Of a stretch of 26,113 nt of DNA, positions 19,428-26,113 are shown in pieces. The stretch covers positions 1 through 26,113 of the forward strand of contig CAYGVS010000014.1 in NCBI GenBank assembly GCA_964353635.1. The letters run 5' to 3'. The DNA is from JAPLVB01 sp964353635 (GTDB lineage: Archaea > Aenigmatarchaeota > Aenigmatarchaeia > QMZP01). The position numbers were made by a program, and so were the translations under genes. Position 1 is the first letter of the stretch. Each line of letters opens with the position of its first letter. Below the pieces are notes generated by a model that made no database searches, was not told the origin of the DNA, and saw nothing but the letters and a program-made list of their open reading frames with translations.

Positions 19428-20309
19428 ATGAGAATGCTATTGCTGACTGCAGCCCTTGCAATCCTGTTTATCTCAGGCTGCACCTCTCCCCAGGAGTCTT
19501 ATTCAGTCTCACAGGACGGAACGCTCGCATACACTAACAGACCTACGGTCAACTACACCCAAACCCTACTGAAAGAGGATGGGAACGCAACCATGTACAA
19601 GCTCACTTTTGACAGCAGAGGCCAGAAGATATATGCACTTCTTGCCATTCCCAAGGATTCCACCAAGGCCAGGGCCGGGAAGGTCCCTGCATTCTTTGAC
19701 CTCTACGGAGCCACCATGAGCAAGGAAGGGGAATACGCAGGCCTGGGGCAGGACCTTGTGCAGATGGGCTTTGCTGTCCTTATAATAGACCAAAGGGGCT
19801 GGGGGGAGACCAAGGGTCTCGTGCCCTCTTTCGAGGCTGATTACCAGGCTTTTTTGAAAGGCGAGGAGCCTGTCCAGCACAAGATGGTTTATGACGGCCT
19901 CCGTGCATATGATATCCTGAAAGCCAGGCCTGAAGTGGATTCTAGCAGGATTTATGCAGCAGGCCAGAGCATGGGAGGCCGCTATTCCATGATAGCAGCC
20001 TCAATAGAGAAGGGGATAGCAGGAGCCCTCATAATAAGCAGCTCGGGCTACCAGGTTGGGGAGCAGCCTCCTGAGGTCATAAGATTCCTCAATTCCATAG
20101 ATCCCAACCATTACGTGGCTGGAATATCCCCGAGGCCTTTGATAATGGTCCACTCCAAGAATGATACTGTCATCCCGTTCCAAATGGCCCAGCAGACTTT
20201 TGATTTTGCTAAGGAGCCTAAGACGCTCCTGGTAACGGAGAGCAAGGATCATTCTTACATAAGACAGGACATGAAATCCCTGCTGGAGAAGGAGTTAGAG
20301 GGATGGTAA
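19428..20309 (+). CDS. Secreted alpha/beta hydrolase (lipoprotein-like)
   Basis: A 293-residue alpha/beta-hydrolase. The N-terminus is a signal with a lipobox-like ISGC near residue 18, so it may be lipid-anchored outside the membrane. Nucleophile elbow GQSMGG near residue 184, Asp in HSKNDTVIP near residue 245 and His in KDHSYI near residue 273 complete the triad; an oxyanion segment FDLYGATM precedes them. The layout resembles acetyl-xylan-esterase or dienelactone-hydrolase relatives. The substrate is likely an ester, unidentified. It starts 34 bp after the MATE gene, with an AT-rich promoter-like run in the gap. Confidence 0.87.
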   Translation: MRMLLLTAALAILFISGCTSPQESYSVSQDGTLAYTNRPTVNYTQTLLKEDGNATMYKLTFDSRGQKIYALLAIPKDSTKARAGKVPAFFDLYGATMSKEGEYAGLGQDLVQMGFAVLIIDQRGWGETKGLVPSFEADYQAFLKGEEPVQHKMVYDGLRAYDILKARPEVDSSRIYAAGQSMGGRYSMIAASIEKGIAGALIISSSGYQVGEQPPEVIRFLNSIDPNHYVAGISPRPLIMVHSKNDTVIPFQMAQQTFDFAKEPKTLLVTESKDHSYIRQDMKSLLEKELEGW

Positions 20310-20324
20310 ATCCGCATTGAAAGA

Positions 20325-20332
20325 TTTATAAA
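20325..20332 (+). promoter_or_regulatory. TATA box of methyltransferase gene
   Basis: TTTATAAA lies about 31-40 nt before the possible start codons at 20363 and 20372, predicting a leader of ten to twenty bases. Confidence 0.5.
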
Positions 20333-20362
20333 GACTTATTTGCTACTTATTAATAGTAAGGA

Positions 20363-21136
20363 ATGATAAATATGCCTATCAGCCTTGAGTCCCTTGAGCT
20401 CTTCCCTGACTATGACCCATCCAGGCCGGAAACCGCGGAGGGAATATACGAGAGGATAAGAAACCTGCAGAAGAGCCATGACGGCCAGACAAGGCACAGG
20501 ATACTTGAGGATGAAAACATAGGCGTCTCGAGGTTAGCCACAAAATTCGAGTTTTACCCTATTGTCAGAAAGATGTTCAATTATGAAAAGGTTTTTGTGG
20601 ACGCTGGTTGCGGCCTTGGAACTGACTTAAGGAAGGTCATAAAGGATGGCATTAATCCTGAAAGAGCTTTGGGAATAACGATAATGCCCGATGAGATAGA
20701 ATGGGGATTCGAGCTCTACCAGGACAAGGGCATCCCCAAGCATAGCGGACAGTACATTGTTTCTGATCTTCGCAATATGGGAATTGGGGATGAATCGGTG
20801 GACTTTCTCAGCAACATTGCTATAATTCACACCTTGAAAAAGAAAGAAAATGTGCTTGGGTTTCTTGGGGGAGCTAAAAGAGTTCTAAGGCCTGGAGGGC
20901 TGTTCTTCGGGAGGACAGGAGGGGATTTCAAGGAAAAGGATGGTCCACACTACAGGATATCAAAAGAATCTTTGGAGAACTATCTGCGTGAACAGGGATT
21001 CGGGGACATTGGCATTAAAGAATATGAGCGAACGAAGCCTATCACATTCAAGTATGTCTCAAGCAAAATGAGATCCGAAGAGCCTCGGAAATCCCTAGAG
21101 CCTGTAATGTTGCACTTTATTGCCCACAGGTACTGA
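20363..21136 (+). CDS. SAM-dependent methyltransferase
   Basis: A 257-residue class I methyltransferase. Motif I is VFVDAGCGLGTDL near residue 75, strand 2 is RALGITIM, the motif II-like segment is VDFLSNIAIIHTL, and GGAKRVLRPGGLFFGRTGG is motif III. The N-terminal 60 residues (LFPDYDPSRPETAEGIYERI ... RHRILEDE) form a helical lid that is not familiar. ATG 20372 (MPISLES) is a plausible alternative start because AAGGA lies ten bases ahead of it. Unlike the element-borne methyltransferase at 15517, its codon use matches its neighbours. The substrate is unknown. Confidence 0.87.
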   Translation: MINMPISLESLELFPDYDPSRPETAEGIYERIRNLQKSHDGQTRHRILEDENIGVSRLATKFEFYPIVRKMFNYEKVFVDAGCGLGTDLRKVIKDGINPERALGITIMPDEIEWGFELYQDKGIPKHSGQYIVSDLRNMGIGDESVDFLSNIAIIHTLKKKENVLGFLGGAKRVLRPGGLFFGRTGGDFKEKDGPHYRISKESLENYLREQGFGDIGIKEYERTKPITFKYVSSKMRSEEPRKSLEPVMLHFIAHRY

Positions 21137-21166
21137 CTATTCATGACACCGCAATACTGACGATTG

Positions 21167-21174
21167 TATATAAA
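21167..21174 (+). promoter_or_regulatory. TATA box of the CaCA exchanger gene
   Basis: TATATAAA predicts transcription from about 21198. This excludes the upstream in-frame ATG at 21164 as a start and supports ATG 21227. Confidence 0.55.
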
Positions 21175-21226
21175 CAGTGAGCCTAAACCCCTGCTATTTA
21201 TCCCCCCTGTCCCATTAATAATAAAC

Positions 21227-22165
21227 ATGCTAGAAATATTCATATTCTTCTTTGCGCTGGTGATACTGGCCAAGGCGTCCAAGATGGTCATAGATTCCTC
21301 TATGGTCATTACCGAGTACACAGGCCTTTCCCAACTATCAATAGGCTTCATAGTAATAGCGCTTGCTGTCTCTATGCCTGACCTTATGGTGGTGGTTACA
21401 GCATCTGTTGCGCAGAAGAGCGCGCTTGCCATTGGCGACGCGCTCGGCTCCTCCATAGCCAACATATGCCTCGTTCTTGGAATAGCCACGCTCATAAAGA
21501 GGGTGGATATTGAGAGGAAGCACCTGCTGGACAGCGCAGAGGTGCTGCTGCTTATTGGAATAGTCCCCGCGCTCATACTTTCCAAGGGCTTCGTAAGCAT
21601 TTTCGAAGGCGTGATACTCCTCATCATCTTCGTGTTCTACCTGCTCTTCACCTTCAAGGCCAGGTTCAAGGTGGACATCAAGGACGGCATAACCAAGAGG
21701 CAATGGCATGCGGCCTTTGTGCTTTTCTTCGCGGGGCTCTTCGCAACCATCATAAGCGCCCAGGTCATCGTGTATGCTGCATCGGCGATAGCCGGGTTCG
21801 CGGGGGTATCTGAAGCCCTGATCGGCATGACCCTAGTCTCCTTCGCAACGACTCTTCCTGAGCTGGCCCTTGACTTCACCGCGATAAGGAAGGGCCGCTT
21901 CGCCCTGGCCATAGGTGACATCCTGGGCTCCACCGTGATAAACCTCACGCTCATCCTTGGCCTCTCGCTCGTGATATCCCCGGCTAACATAGACTTCGCT
22001 GTGTATACTATACCACTGGCCTTCATAATGGTGGCCAACTCCTTCCTGTTCTACAGCCTGGTCAAGCGGGGCGGAATAGGCCAAAAGGAAGGCATGATAT
22101 TCATCCTGATGTATGTCCTGTTCCTCATGCTCACAGTTACCTCAAAAGTCCTGATGTTCGCATAG
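21227..22165 (+). CDS. CaCA-family cation/Ca2+ exchanger
   Basis: A 312-residue membrane protein with about ten helices and two inverted halves, as in archaeal Na+/Ca2+ exchangers. The alpha-1 repeat is GFIVIALAVSMPDLMVVVTA...AIGDALGSSIANICLVLG; the alpha-2 repeat is GMTLVSFATTLPELALDFTA with AIGDILGSTVINLTLILG. The conserved acidic ligand of the alpha-2 repeat is present (PEL). In alpha-1 the usual G-T-S-x-P-E reads A-V-S-M-P-D, an Asp for Glu change with loss of the Gly-Thr, which could alter ion choice. It starts at MLEIFIFF, after the TATA box at 21167; there is no strong ribosome binding site. Confidence 0.9.
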   Translation: MLEIFIFFFALVILAKASKMVIDSSMVITEYTGLSQLSIGFIVIALAVSMPDLMVVVTASVAQKSALAIGDALGSSIANICLVLGIATLIKRVDIERKHLLDSAEVLLLIGIVPALILSKGFVSIFEGVILLIIFVFYLLFTFKARFKVDIKDGITKRQWHAAFVLFFAGLFATIISAQVIVYAASAIAGFAGVSEALIGMTLVSFATTLPELALDFTAIRKGRFALAIGDILGSTVINLTLILGLSLVISPANIDFAVYTIPLAFIMVANSFLFYSLVKRGGIGQKEGMIFILMYVLFLMLTVTSKVLMFA

Positions 22166-22221
22166 GGCTTTGCCTCATGTGAATTGCTGCCTGAACAGGC
22201 AAGAAATGCCCCTGCGCAACC

Positions 22222-22229
22222 TTTATAAA
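22222..22229 (+). promoter_or_regulatory. TATA box of the proteasome beta gene
   Basis: TTTATAAA sits 44 nt before the ATG. AACCTTT next to the box and AAAGGTT at 22251-22257 form a 7-bp inverted repeat across the predicted start site. Confidence 0.5.
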
Positions 22230-22272
22230 TCCCCTCTCCTATGAATAAAAAAGGTTCGCAAGCTGGTTCTAT

Positions 22273-22902
22273 ATGGACGAAAAGATGGAAAAGCTAAAGA
22301 CAGGAACTACCACTGTCGGCCTTGTTTGCAGCGGCGGTGTAGTTCTTGGAGCAGAGAGGAAGGCCACCATGGGCTACCTAGTGGCCAGCAAGGATACCCG
22401 CAAGATCCTTCCAGTGGATGAGCACATAGCCATAACCATAGCGGGCCTTGTGGGCGATGCCCAGGCCCTGGAAAGGTACATCAAGGCCGAGCTCAAGCTT
22501 TACAGGCTTCATGAGGAAAGGAGGATACCTGTCAGGTCCGCTGCCTACCTCATAGCCAACATACTTTACGCAAGAAGGTTCTACCCATATTATGTGCAGC
22601 TCCTAGTCGGCGGTTATGACGAGGAGCCAAAGGTCTTCAGCCTGGGCGCTGACGGCTCTGTCCTTGAGGAGAAGGAATACTTCTCCACAGGCTCAGGCTC
22701 TCCCATAGCGCTGGGAGTGCTCGAGGACGGATACAAGAAGAACATGACAATCGAAGAGGGCAAGAGGATTACCGCCAGGGCAATAAGCGCTGCAATAAAG
22801 AGGGACATAGCCTCAGGCGGGAGCGGGATAGACATCACTGTTATTGACAGCAAAGGTGTGCACAGGATCGGCGACGAGGAGATAGCGAAGTTCATAAGTT
22901 GA
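22273..22902 (+). CDS. psmB: Proteasome subunit beta
   Basis: The catalytic beta subunit of the archaeal 20S proteasome, an N-terminal-nucleophile threonine protease. An 11-residue propeptide ends in Gly; self-cleavage before Thr12 exposes the TTTVGLV active-site Thr. Other active-site residues are in place: the acidic Glu in GAERKATMG (mature position 17) and the Lys in DTRKI (mature position 33). STGSGSPIALGVLED and SGGSGIDITVI complete the active-site wall. Length 209 is normal. The alpha subunit is not in this window. It is followed by fttA, a neighbour pair seen in many archaea. Confidence 0.97.
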   Translation: MDEKMEKLKTGTTTVGLVCSGGVVLGAERKATMGYLVASKDTRKILPVDEHIAITIAGLVGDAQALERYIKAELKLYRLHEERRIPVRSAAYLIANILYARRFYPYYVQLLVGGYDEEPKVFSLGADGSVLEEKEYFSTGSGSPIALGVLEDGYKKNMTIEEGKRITARAISAAIKRDIASGGSGIDITVIDSKGVHRIGDEEIAKFIS

Positions 22903-23031
22903 AAAAAAGCAGGCGCAGCCTTCTCACGCTGAATCTTTTTGAAAATACCGGTTCGGGATGATGCGAATTTTATACGAAGCAAAAAAAATAAATCTGGAGC
23001 CAGCAATGGGCTTCTCGGCAAAGGGATATGA

Positions 23032-24909
23032 ATGAACATTCTGAAGGAACTGCAGCAGAAGCTGCCTGAGGATGCGAAGATCTCAGAGGTCAAGTTTGAG
23101 GGCTCTGAGATAGTCATGTACACCAAGAACAAGGACTTCTTCGTGAACAGCGAGCACTCTGTTAGGGAGCTGGTCAAAGAGATAAAGAAGAGGGTCGAGA
23201 TAAGGCCTGACCTGTCCATTTGCTCGGACCCTGAGAAGACCAAGAAGATGATAACAGAGACTGTCCCGGAAGGCGCAGGCATCGTGGAGATATATTTCGA
23301 GCCTGAGCTTGGGAAGGTCATAATCGAGGCACAGAAGCCCGGATTGATAATAGGGAAAGGCGGGGAGACCTTCAAGAAAATAAAGAACGAGACGTTCTGG
23401 CTTCCCAAGATAGAGCGGGCACCGGCCATTAAATCAGACGTGGTAAGGGCTGTCAGGAACCTCCTCCATTCGGAACTGGACTACAGGAAGAAGTTCCTGA
23501 ACAACATAGGCCAGAAGATAAACCAGAAGCTTGAGAAGGACTATGACAAGAACAAGGAATGGGTGAGGCTTTCCACCCTTGGCGGCTTCAGGCAGGTGGG
23601 GAGGAGTTCCCTTCTTGTACAGACCTCGCTGTCGAGCATACTCATTGACTGTGGGATTGACGTGGCCTCGGATCAGTTCCCCTATCTTAACGCCCCAGAG
23701 TTCAGCATGGAGAAGCTTGATGCCATTGTTCTATCGCACGCGCACCTTGACCATTGCGGATACATCCCGCACCTATATGAAGCCGGATACACCGGACCAT
23801 TATATTGCACAGCCCCCACCCGAGACCTAATGGTCCTCCTCTGCCTTGATTACATAGATGTGTGCCAGAAGGAAGGAAAGAAGCTGAACTATTCCAAGAA
23901 GGCCATTGAGAAGGCTGTGAAGCACTCCGTTGTCCTGGACTATGGGGAGGTCTCTGACATTGCTCAGAACGTGCGCCTCACCTTCCAGCCTGCAGGCCAT
24001 CTTCTCGGCTCCTCTCTCGTGCACCTTCATATCGGGGACGGGCTGCACAACATACTCTACACGGGCGACCTGAAGTTCGGGCCCACCAGGCTCTTCGATC
24101 CGGCTTACACAAATTTCCAGAGGGTGGAAACCTTGATAATCGAGTCAACATACGGAGGCCCGGGGGATTTCATGCCTACCATGAAGGAGGCTGACCTGAA
24201 CCTGCTGAAGGTGATAGATGACACTATAAAGAAGGGCGGCAAGGTGCTCATGCCTTCATTCGCAGTCGGGAGGGCTCAGGAGATCATGGCCATCCTTGGA
24301 AGCATAAGCTTCCCACACCCTGTCTGGATAGAGGGGATGCTGTGGGACGCCACTGCCATCCACACTGCGTATCCGGAATACCTGTCGCAGAGGCTGCAGA
24401 GGGAGATATTCCACCACGGGAAGAACCCATTTCTCTCCGACGTCTTCAAGTACGTGGCCCCAAGGGAAAGGAACTCTATCATAGACTCCGCAGAGCCGGG
24501 GGTGATAATCGCGACATCAGGCATGCTTGTGGGCGGGCCTGCAATGGAATACCTGAAGGGCCTTGCGCCTGACAAGAAGAACACGCTCATGTTCGTGGGA
24601 TACCAGGCTGAAGGCACGCTGGGGCGGAGGCTGCAGAAGGGATGGAAGGAGATACCTGTGCGCTCCCCTACCGGCAAGACCACTGTGATAAACATGGAGA
24701 TGGAAGTCCAGACAATCGAGGGGCTTTCAGGCCATTCGGACAGGAACCAGCTGCTCAGCTACATGCACAAGCTGGGCTCCAGGCCCGAGAGGATAATAGT
24801 CAACCACGGCGACCAGCACAAGACCATGGAGTTCGCCAGGGACCTGCACAAGATATTCGGGGTGGAGACGCTTGCACCGAAGAACCTGGAGGCCGTGAGG
24901 CTCAGATGA
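23032..24909 (+). CDS. fttA: aCPSF1 / FttA transcription termination ribonuclease
   Basis: A 625-residue KH-KH-MBL-beta-CASP nuclease, homologous to CPSF73, that cleaves nascent RNA to end transcription in archaea. Two N-terminal KH-like domains occupy about residues 1-145, with LIIGKGGE near 106-112. The MBL domain holds the zinc motif HAHLDH at 236-241, followed by AGHLLGSS and YTGDLKFGPTRLF. Beta-CASP motifs include ESTYGGPGD, PSFAVGRAQE, ATSGMLVGGP, GLSGHSDRNQL and NHGDQHK. It ends APKNLEAVRLR. The tail is important: the same last 11 codons recur, diverged, at 25580-25615. The short frame MGFSAKGYE overlaps the ATG and may affect initiation. Confidence 0.96.
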   Translation: MNILKELQQKLPEDAKISEVKFEGSEIVMYTKNKDFFVNSEHSVRELVKEIKKRVEIRPDLSICSDPEKTKKMITETVPEGAGIVEIYFEPELGKVIIEAQKPGLIIGKGGETFKKIKNETFWLPKIERAPAIKSDVVRAVRNLLHSELDYRKKFLNNIGQKINQKLEKDYDKNKEWVRLSTLGGFRQVGRSSLLVQTSLSSILIDCGIDVASDQFPYLNAPEFSMEKLDAIVLSHAHLDHCGYIPHLYEAGYTGPLYCTAPTRDLMVLLCLDYIDVCQKEGKKLNYSKKAIEKAVKHSVVLDYGEVSDIAQNVRLTFQPAGHLLGSSLVHLHIGDGLHNILYTGDLKFGPTRLFDPAYTNFQRVETLIIESTYGGPGDFMPTMKEADLNLLKVIDDTIKKGGKVLMPSFAVGRAQEIMAILGSISFPHPVWIEGMLWDATAIHTAYPEYLSQRLQREIFHHGKNPFLSDVFKYVAPRERNSIIDSAEPGVIIATSGMLVGGPAMEYLKGLAPDKKNTLMFVGYQAEGTLGRRLQKGWKEIPVRSPTGKTTVINMEMEVQTIEGLSGHSDRNQLLSYMHKLGSRPERIIVNHGDQHKTMEFARDLHKIFGVETLAPKNLEAVRLR

Positions 24910-24955
24910 TAGCTTTATAAGCCTATTTTATAATACTATAATTTAGTTATGCTCG

Positions 24956-24990
24956 CTATCGGTGCTTGCGCCGATAGTAATATATTCTTT
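24956..24990 (+). terminator. Intrinsic-type terminator after fttA
   Basis: CTATCGGTGC (24956-24965) and GCGCCGATAG (24968-24977) form a 10-bp stem with one G-U pair and a tight TT turn, followed by an A/T-rich run ending in T6. It separates fttA from the NYN gene. Confidence 0.55.
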
Positions 24991-25007
24991 TTTCTATTTG
25001 ATGTATT

Positions 25008-25574
25008 ATGAATAAGGCAGCGATACTTATTGATAATGGATATTTCAAAAGAGTGATGTCAATCTTGGGAGCTGGAGGCCTGGATTTTGAGCAATTCTCG
25101 TGGTGGCTATGCAAAAGGGTTAATGCTGAATGGTACAGGACATACTTCTATGACTGCATGCCTTACCAGAGCAGCCCACCTACTCCAGAGGAAAGGGAAA
25201 GAACCTCCAGAATGAACAGGTTTGTTTATTCCCTCAAAAAGCTGCCACGTTTTGAAATAAGGCTGGGCAATCTTATCAGACTCCCAACAGGCGAGTTCAA
25301 GCAGAAGGGGGTGGACATAAAGCTTACGATAGACCTCGTAAGGTTGAGCATTCGAAGGGACATACAAAAAGCCGTCTTGGTAGCATGCGATAGTGATTTC
25401 GTTCCTGCTGTTCAAGAAGCGAAAAATGAAGGCATTCTTGTTTTTGCATGCTATTCAAGGGCAAAGGGCTGCGGGATACACGACGAGCTGCACAGTGTAT
25501 GTGATGACAGGATAGAGCTCACGCCTGAAATCCTGAGGCAATTGGTTAAAAAGCAGGTTAAAGAGGGTATTTGA
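25008..25574 (+). CDS. NYN-domain (LabA/DUF88-like) putative RNase
   Basis: A 188-residue NYN-domain protein, a PIN-like nuclease fold. Conserved acidic sites are visible: ILIDNGYF with Asp9, KQKGVDIKLTIDLV near residue 105, and ACDSDFVPAV near residue 127 with two Asp. QEAKNEGILVFACYS is the following strand and SVCDDRIEL the closing segment. Members cleave RNA or act in RNA turnover; some sit in defence or conflict islands. It lies alone between the true end of fttA and a displaced copy of the fttA tail, so it was probably inserted here. TTTATAAG and TTTTATAATA upstream are possible promoters. Confidence 0.88.
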   Translation: MNKAAILIDNGYFKRVMSILGAGGLDFEQFSWWLCKRVNAEWYRTYFYDCMPYQSSPPTPEERERTSRMNRFVYSLKKLPRFEIRLGNLIRLPTGEFKQKGVDIKLTIDLVRLSIRRDIQKAVLVACDSDFVPAVQEAKNEGILVFACYSRAKGCGIHDELHSVCDDRIELTPEILRQLVKKQVKEGI

Positions 25575-25579
25575 TTGAT

Positions 25580-25615
25580 GCAGCCAAGAACCTGGAAGCG
25601 GTAAGACTGCGCTGA
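25580..25615 (+). pseudogene. Displaced 3'-end fragment of fttA
   Basis: The twelve codons here read AAKNLEAVRLR-stop, against APKNLEAVRLR-stop at 24874-24909. Of 36 bases 9 differ, mostly at synonymous positions; only one residue changes. No start or upstream homology is evident beyond this, so it is a remnant, not a gene. It lies 5 bp past the NYN stop. Confidence 0.8.
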
Positions 25616-25633
25616 ATTTTCTTGGTGTAGGTA

Positions 25634-26098
25634 CTATTTTAAGTTTAGCTGCTCCTCTAGAGTAGGATATGAAAAATATGCGCGCACGTTAAATCCAGCA
25701 TCAATAAGCTCTACCATCTCAAAGTTCTCTCGTTTTAGTAGCTTGAATCCTTTTTGAGATAAATATTTCTTCTTGAATCCAAAGTAGTTAGAAACTGTGA
25801 AATCCGTATCGCCACGCTCAGGCCTTGTACTGTCAGGCAGCCGTACTTTTAGTAATCTTAGATTTCCGGAAACCGTATCCAGAGGATGGATTTGGAATAA
25901 TGGTCCTGTGGATGTTTCTTTTATCACGGTTCCGATTTTTTTGACTGACGCAAATAGGTTGTCATATTCCTGAATGGTTTGAGAGAATATGCAGGCATAA
26001 TTGACAGATGCTCTCTTTTCTTCTGTATGCATGTCTTTCAGTCTGCACGCCTCTTCAACTATACTTTGAACTAGCTTCTTTATGTTTTGAACGTCCAT
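25634..26098 (-). CDS. Hypothetical protein
   Basis: A 154-residue protein I do not recognise. The first 70 residues are helical (IKKLVQSIVEEACRLKDMHTEEKRASVNYACIFS, interrupted here only by my citation of its start), followed by a strand-rich half with LRLLKVRLPDSTRPERGDTD and FELIDAGF-like turns near KRENFEMVELIDAGFNVRAY. There is no signal peptide or membrane segment. A+T content is higher than in fttA, similar to the NYN region. It converges on the fttA-tail remnant, and its start is 15 bp from the window edge, so its upstream context is unseen. Confidence 0.65.
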   Translation of the reverse strand: MDVQNIKKLVQSIVEEACRLKDMHTEEKRASVNYACIFSQTIQEYDNLFASVKKIGTVIKETSTGPLFQIHPLDTVSGNLRLLKVRLPDSTRPERGDTDFTVSNYFGFKKKYLSQKGFKLLKRENFEMVELIDAGFNVRAYFSYPTLEEQLNLK

Positions 26099-26113
26099 AA
26101 ATTGAGTTGGATA

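Overview
This 26 kb window comes from an archaeal chromosome. The evidence is the set of archaeal information-processing genes: replication factor C large subunit, aIF1A, Rpo7 (RpoE'), Spt4, eS24, eS31, a Dim2/Pno1-type KH protein, a proteasome beta subunit and the aCPSF1/FttA termination nuclease. It also has a UbiA-type archaeal lipid prenyltransferase, archaeal TATA boxes, GAGGTG ribosome binding sites and heavily intron-split tRNA genes. Short genes, very small zinc-ribbon proteins, a MopI-repeat surface protein and tRNA introns at unusual positions suggest a DPANN-type lineage, perhaps Micrarchaeota-like. That placement is an inference; no 16S rRNA gene is present.

Layout. 1-1074: the 3' end of rfcL runs one base into a tRNA-Arg(GCG) carrying both a D-loop and a T-loop intron. 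1088-4600: lipid prenyltransferase, an acidic small protein, a HAD-like protein and RtcB, the tRNA exon ligase. 4656-9278: a zinc ribbon, a large MopI-repeat surface protein, an MBL-fold hydrolase, aIF1A, a small orphan gene and a membrane-anchored thioredoxin. 9340-11949: the rpo7-spt4-eS24-eS31 cluster, Dim2-like KH protein and glutaredoxin. 11986-14166: a tRNA-rich stretch (Thr, Pro-TGG, Pro-GGG, Gly) with a HIT protein, a second zinc ribbon and structured non-coding RNA. 14167-16227: an approximately 2.06 kb integrated element in the 3' end of tRNA-Gly, carrying a tyrosine recombinase, an overlapping 52-codon gene and an AT-rich methyltransferase. 16258-22165: a small conserved-looking protein, a Met/His-rich secreted protein, a DUF2156-MATE pair, a lipoprotein hydrolase, a methyltransferase and a CaCA exchanger. 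22273-24909: proteasome beta and FttA. 24910-26098: a NYN-domain gene inserted behind fttA, a displaced fttA tail and an unknown gene.

The strongest signals are in the tRNA genes. Three of the five (Arg, Pro-TGG, Gly) are interrupted inside the T-loop at the position consistent with 59/60. In two of them the T-loop bases TTCR pair with the intron end to make a bulge-helix-bulge-like site. The T-loop introns of tRNA-Pro and tRNA-Gly look homologous. A hairpin family with arms beginning GAAGKYG occurs ten times, only in tRNA introns and spacers, and may be a small REP-like mobile module.

Two insertions re-create the gene end they hit. The tRNA-Gly element uses a 12-bp core that fits inside the 14-nt exon downstream of the T-loop intron. 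The NYN gene sits between fttA and a second copy of the last 11 FttA codons, differing almost only at synonymous positions.
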